From assembly GCA_028015205.1 (NCBI GenBank), contig JAPWFG010000019.1, positions 1,550,001 to 1,614,000 of the forward strand: a DNA stretch of 64,000 nt. Direction: 5' to 3'. The notes beneath the pieces were generated by a model. It was not told where the DNA came from and did not search any database. It was given only the letters and a program-made list of their open reading frames with translations. Positions 61,593 through 64,000 of the stretch are shown here, in pieces (position 1 is the stretch's first letter; every line of letters starts with the position of its first letter). Origin of the DNA: Mytilisepta virgata. Taxonomy: Eukaryota > Mollusca > Bivalvia > Mytilida > Mytilidae. The position numbers and the translations under genes are program-made.

Positions 61593-63572
61593 TTTTTAGC
61601 TCACCTGGCTAAAAGCCAGGGTGAGCTTTTGCCATCACTTTGCGTCCGTCGTCCGTCCGTTAACTTTTCACATTTCAATCTTCTTCTAAAAAACCACTGA
61701 ACCAAATGGAACCAAACTTGGCAGCAATGTTCCTGTGAAGGTCCTTTACAGAATTTGTAATTTTGGTGCTGATCGAATATTCAACATGGCTGCCAGGCCC
61801 AATAATGTGTTTTGATTGGCTGAAATTTCAAAAATCTTCTTGTTTTTCTTGAGGATTAGTTTTTTTTCAGGCGTAGAACAAATTTACCTGCGGCACAATT
61901 TTTTTTAACTAAATTATGAGCTTTTCTCATCACTTGGCATCCGTCGTCGTCGTTAACATTTTACATTTTGAACTTCTTCTAGAGAACCACTGAATGGAAT
62001 GAAACCAAACATGGCATGACTGTTCCTTATGAGGTGCTGACCAAGTGTTGTTACTTTGTAGCTGATCCATCATCCAAGATGGGGCCTAAATTAAAATATT
62101 GTTTGTTTGCTGTCAGCCGACCGACCAAAAAAAATCGCCGCGACCCAAATAATTTTATTGCCGTTTTTGAAAACATTTTTTTTTATTCCGGAATTTTGCC
62201 GGTTGCGGTTTAGAATCGAGTGCTGATTTCCGGGTTACATGCGGTTTTGATTTCCGGTAGTACATTGAAATGTTTCGAAGGTATACAAGTTAAAGAGGTG
62301 AAGGTTATAGCAAGTGACACATAAATGCATGCATATGCAGAGATAAAAGATTACGAGGCTCCCTACCTTCATACTATTATATAAACATCCAAAATATTTT
62401 TCGAGAAAAAAAATAAAATAATTTACCTACCTACCTACCCACATAAAAAATTCTGGGTAGGAGAATGCAAACAAACAATATTTTAATTTAGGCCTGGCCG
62501 CCAGCGGGGAACTTAGTTTAACATAGGACCCTATGGGAAATGCATACAAATGACTTCTTTTAGAGAACCGTTGAATGGAATGAAACCAAACATGGCAAGA
62601 ATGTTCCTGATGAGGTGCTGACCAAGTTTTGTTACTTTGTAGCTGATCCATAATCCAAGATGGCCGCCAGCGTGGGACTTAGTTTAACATAGAACCCTAT
62701 GGGAAATGCATACAAATGACTTCTTTTAGTGACCCACTTAATGGAATGAAACCAAACATGGCATGAATATTCCTTATGAAGTGCTGACCAAGTGTTGTTA
62801 CTTTGTAGCCGATCCATCATCCAAGATGGCCGCCAGCGGGGAACTTAGTTTAACATAGGACCCTATGGGATATGCATACAAATGACTTCTTTTAGAGAAC
62901 CACTGAATGGAATGAAACTAAATCTGGCATGAATGTTCCTTATGAGGTGCTGACCAAGTGTTGTTACTTTGTAGCCGATCCATTATCCAAGATGGCCGCC
63001 AGCGGGGGACTAAGTTTAACATTGGACCCTATGGGAAATGCATACAAATGACTTCTTTTAGAGAACCACTGAATGGAATGTAACAAAACAGAGCATGAAT
63101 ATTCCTTATGAAGTGCTGACCAAGTGTTGTTACTTTGTAGCCGATCCATCATCCAAGATGGCCGCCAGCGGGGAACTTAGTTTAACATAGGACCCTATGG
63201 GAAATGCCTACAAATGACTTCTTTTAGAGAACCAATGAATGGAATGAAACTAAATCTGGCATGAATGAACCCTTATAAGGTGCTGACCAAGTGTTGTTAC
63301 TTTGTTGCCGATCCATCATCCAAGATGTTTAGAAGTCTATCAGAAAATTGTAAAAAAAATTCTGAATGGTCACAACCTGACCACATATTCAAAAATAATA
63401 ATGATAAGATGTCTTCAGTAGCTATTGTAAGAATACACTAAGATGACCTGTTTTTAATTTTAAATACTGTGTCAAATTAAACCAATCTTGGTCTCAATTA
63501 TTATATAATTTTACATAATTTCCAAATTACATTAGATACAGGTGAGCGACACAGGCTCTTGAGAGCCTCTAG
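61593..63572 (+). mobile_element. AGCTCACC-family repeat, complete, with ~166-bp tandem units
   Basis: 5' end TTTTTAGCTCACCTGGCTAA with closing arm AGCCAGGGTGAGCT, then CGTCCGTCGTCCGTCC. A second, partial start (CATCACTTGGCATCCGTCGT) at ~61930 shows a nested or duplicated head. Five to six units with GCTGACCAAGTGTTGTTACT recur at 62617, 62783, 62949, 63115 and 63282 (steps 166, 166, 166, 167). 3' end: CAGGTGAGCGAC, hairpin AGGCTCTTGAGAGCCT, CTAG|TT. Interrupted by the TIR element 62083-62494. Confidence 0.75.
62083..62494. mobile_element. 412-bp TIR element with TGG target duplication
   Basis: Both ends read GGCCTAAATTAAAATATTG and on through TTTGTTTGC (28 bp, perfect inversion). Inside are CCGACCGACC near the left and TACCTACCTACC near the right end. 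It splits the host unit CCAAGATGGCCGCCAG, leaving TGG on both sides (62080-62082 and 62495-62497). No transposase. The superfamily is not clear; 3-bp duplications occur in Harbinger and CACTA types. Confidence 0.8.
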
Positions 63573-64000
63573 TTATATAACCTTAATAACTTGAAGACCT
63601 TTGATTTCTGTTTATTTTAATTCATCAAATCATTATTATGCGTTTGACTTTTTAAAAAAATTCAATTTAGAGTGATAATTCAAGAAACGTTAGCCGACTC
63701 GTGCTTTCTTTGATTGATTAGTGCATATTTATGTACAGACATGCGCAGTAAAGTTGAGTAGTAGAACCTTCAGCTCAGATACACTGTGTTGCGAAAATAT
63801 ACGTTTTAAAAAATCACTGTATATTTTGAAACCAAAGAAATACATATGCTGTCAATTTAAAAAAAAATCAGTCACCTACCCACAGGAACATTATTATATA
63901 ATAGACACTTTTTCCGCAGAGCTCGTTAACTTTCATAATTGATATATTTCCTTGTAAATAATACTGTTAATAAAAAGAATTCAATACCAAAACCTATTTT
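63573..64000. other. Right edge, nothing recognised
   Basis: AT-rich sequence with no defensible ORF, repeat end or RNA gene. Confidence 0.5.

Noticed and set aside
62427..63152. Three similar minus-strand frames (MDRLQSNNTWSALHKEYSC type)
   Set aside because: Identical because they are antisense to the 166-bp tandem units; no start or domain evidence.

Overview
This window is from an animal nuclear genome, most likely a bivalve mollusc (mussel-like). It is AT-rich, has long introns with GT-AG junctions, and carries tRNA-headed SINEs plus palindrome-started interspersed repeats of kinds I associate with bivalves. The species is an inference.

The backbone is one host gene on the + strand. 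From 1551 to 48005 I can splice 25 coding exons with unbroken phase into the last ~827 residues of exocyst complex component 2 (EXOC2/Sec5). Only the N-terminal ~100 residues (the Ral-binding TIG/IPT region in known Sec5) lie off the left edge. A second host gene runs convergently on the - strand (54026 to 49582). It encodes a small single-pass membrane protein with one LDL-receptor class A module and an 87-residue C-terminal tail, ending about 1.6 kb downstream of the EXOC2 stop.

The rest is mostly mobile DNA. At the left edge a BEL/Pao-type LTR retrotransposon (- strand, running off the window) is inserted into a DIRS-like RNase H fragment. EXOC2 introns hold a 622-bp long-TIR element with a 9-bp target duplication, a foldback element, two SINEs with clear target duplications, a 31-bp minisatellite, a ~920-bp TIR element carrying a 107-codon ORF, and several palindrome-started repeat families. 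The 18.9-kb intron 23910-42801 is dominated by a ~15.9-kb unit (about 24751-40670). This unit encodes an almost intact Helentron-type protein: cysteine-protease-like domain, charged 21-residue repeats, DUF6570-like zinc region, HUH Rep nuclease, PIF1-type helicase and a C-terminal EEP endonuclease. One stop codon and one 1-nt frameshift break the reading frame.

The most interesting point is the ends of that unit. It interrupts another, non-coding repeat of the same family, so its boundaries can be read directly. Its ends are a 5' palindrome opening with AGCTCACCTG, a 3' subterminal inverted copy CAGGTGAGCG, then a short hairpin ending CTCTTG before TT. Five small non-coding repeats elsewhere in the window share these ends wholly or in part. 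Four or more repeat families unrelated in sequence share the same design: 5' hairpin, CGTC-rich stretch, body, inverted copy of the hairpin arm, CT..G|TT. This suggests that many of the abundant short repeats are non-autonomous partners of Helentron machinery like the one encoded here. The right end (55-64 kb) has decayed coding scraps, tandem duplications and nested repeats, but no intact gene that I recognise.
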